Shown here: piece by piece, positions 6,437 to 7,288 of the stretch
Layout: each line of letters opens with the position of its first letter
How positions within the stretch are numbered: the stretch's first letter is position 1
Assembly (NCBI GenBank): GCA_947497195.1
Contig: CANMGM010000114.1
Location: 1-7,288 of the forward strand
Length of the DNA stretch: 7,288 bases
Reading direction: 5' to 3'
Source: Bacteroidota bacterium
GTDB lineage: Bacteria; Bacteroidota; Bacteroidia; M30B66
Position numbers and translations under genes: made by a program
The notes under the pieces: generated by a model
The model's input: the letters and a program-made list of their open reading frames with translations, nothing else
What the model was told of the DNA's origin: nothing
The model's database searches: none

Positions 6437-7288
6437 TTGAGTCGCAAAGACTATTTCCTGCTTTCTACCCTTGCCCTAGTGCAGTTTACGCATGTGATGG
6501 ATTTTATGATCATCATGCCCATGGGCAACCAGTTGATGCAGATATTTGCGATAGGTCCTGCCAAATTCGGACAGATTGTTTCGTCATATAATATTTCAGC
6601 AGGAATTGTGGGCTTTGCGGGAGCCTTTTTTGTGGATCGCTTAGATCGTAAACGCTTACTTACCTGGGCCTACACCGGATTTCTGCTAGGAACACTGGCT
6701 TGTGCATTTGCGCCGGATTACGAGCTTATGCTTTCATCGCGTATTTTAACCGGAGCGTTTGGCGGCTTGCTGAGCTCTGTGATATACTCTATCATCTCCG
6801 ACCATTTCCCGCTCGACCGCAGAGCATCGGCCATGGGAATCGTTACTAGCGGATTTGCATTAGCTTCGGTATTTGGCGTTCCCTTCGGCAGTTACCTTGC
6901 CGGCGCGTATAGTTGGCACGCTCCGTTTTTATTTGTTGCTGCAGTAGGGGTGCTTATAATTGGTGGAATTATTGCCTTCATTCCGGCAATGCGCGGGCAT
7001 TTAAGCGAATCGGCAGCACGGCCCAATCCTGTTACCGTAATTAAAAATCTTGCTGCCAATAAAAACCAGCAACGTGCCTTGTTGCTGATGAGTTTGCTGA
7101 TGTTCTCGCAATTCAGTATCATTCCGTTTATAGCGCCCTACATGGAAACCAATGTGGGTTTCACGCGCAACGAGGTTAACCTCATTTACCTATTTGGTGG
7201 ATTATGCGCTGTTTTTACAGCACCGCTCACCGGTAAATTAGCCGATCGTATTGGACGACAGAAAGTGTTTCGCATTTTCGGAATTTTA
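6437..7288 (+). CDS. Major facilitator superfamily transporter (DHA1-like), C-terminal end cut by the window edge
   Basis: Inner-membrane secondary transporter; 284 codons are open to the right edge of a protein expected to have about 400 residues. Hydrophobic segments alternate with short loops. The MFS loop 2-3 motif is clear: GAFFVDRLDRKR (62-73, with Asp67 and Arg71). Its second-half repeat, GKLADRIGRQK (266-276), stands near the window edge. Between them, RILTGAFGGLLSSVIYSIISD and the glycine-rich stretch around GVPFGSYLAG are typical of drug/sugar-efflux-like MFS proteins; the substrate cannot be told. There is no ATG before the first membrane segment, so TTG 6437 (LSRKDYFLLS) is chosen. 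It lies 21 bases after the feoB TAG, in the same frame with no other stop between, and is preceded by an A-rich stretch. Probably co-transcribed with feoB, suggesting but not proving a link to iron or siderophore handling. Confidence 0.9.
   Translation, partial: MSRKDYFLLSTLALVQFTHVMDFMIIMPMGNQLMQIFAIGPAKFGQIVSSYNISAGIVGFAGAFFVDRLDRKRLLTWAYTGFLLGTLACAFAPDYELMLSSRILTGAFGGLLSSVIYSIISDHFPLDRRASAMGIVTSGFALASVFGVPFGSYLAGAYSWHAPFLFVAAVGVLIIGGIIAFIPAMRGHLSESAARPNPVTVIKNLAANKNQQRALLLMSLLMFSQFSIIPFIAPYMETNVGFTRNEVNLIYLFGGLCAVFTAPLTGKLADRIGRQKVFRIFGIL

Noticed and set aside
6289..6591. 100-codon plus-strand frame spanning the feoB end and MFS start
   Set aside because: It is out of frame with the clear FeoB C-terminus and the MFS first membrane segments; its content is shadow-like.

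Overview
The window looks like a chromosomal segment of a Bacteroidota bacterium (Bacteroidetes, probably free-living; genus not resolved). Four things point there: TAnnTTTG-type -7 boxes ahead of genes instead of -35/-10 promoters; few Shine-Dalgarno sequences and several TTG starts; a methionyl-tRNA synthetase with KISTS in place of KMSKS; and a secreted protein with the 'GLGTTTPHPSA ... GFLCPRMT' head common in this phylum. No mobile element, CRISPR array, rRNA or tRNA was seen.

Left half, minus strand (bases 1-3888). Reading leftward there is a secreted protein with a signal peptide (3888-3178), a 144-base gap with a probable promoter, dihydrolipoamide dehydrogenase (lpd, 3033-1627), and after one spacer base methionyl-tRNA synthetase (metG, 1625 to beyond the left edge). 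lpd and metG form a tight pair: a redox enzyme of the 2-oxoacid dehydrogenase complexes followed by a housekeeping synthetase.

Right half, plus strand (3957-7288). A compact iron-uptake operon runs rightward: an overlooked 50-residue lipoprotein with a CxCP motif (3957-4109), feoA (TTG start, ends 4365), feoB (4358-6415, overlapping feoA by 8 bases), and an MFS transporter starting with TTG 21 bases after feoB and running off the right edge. FeoB is the ferrous-iron permease with an N-terminal G-protein domain, and FeoA is its small SH3-like partner. The lipoprotein and the MFS protein are probably co-transcribed accessory members of unknown role. No feoC was seen.

The two halves diverge from a 68-base intergenic region (3889-3956), where two perfect TAnnTTTG boxes lie back to back, three bases apart, on opposite strands. 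The points most worth a second look are this divergent promoter, the small lipoprotein at the head of the feo operon, the in-frame feoB/MFS junction, and the phage-fibre-like C-terminal half of the secreted protein.
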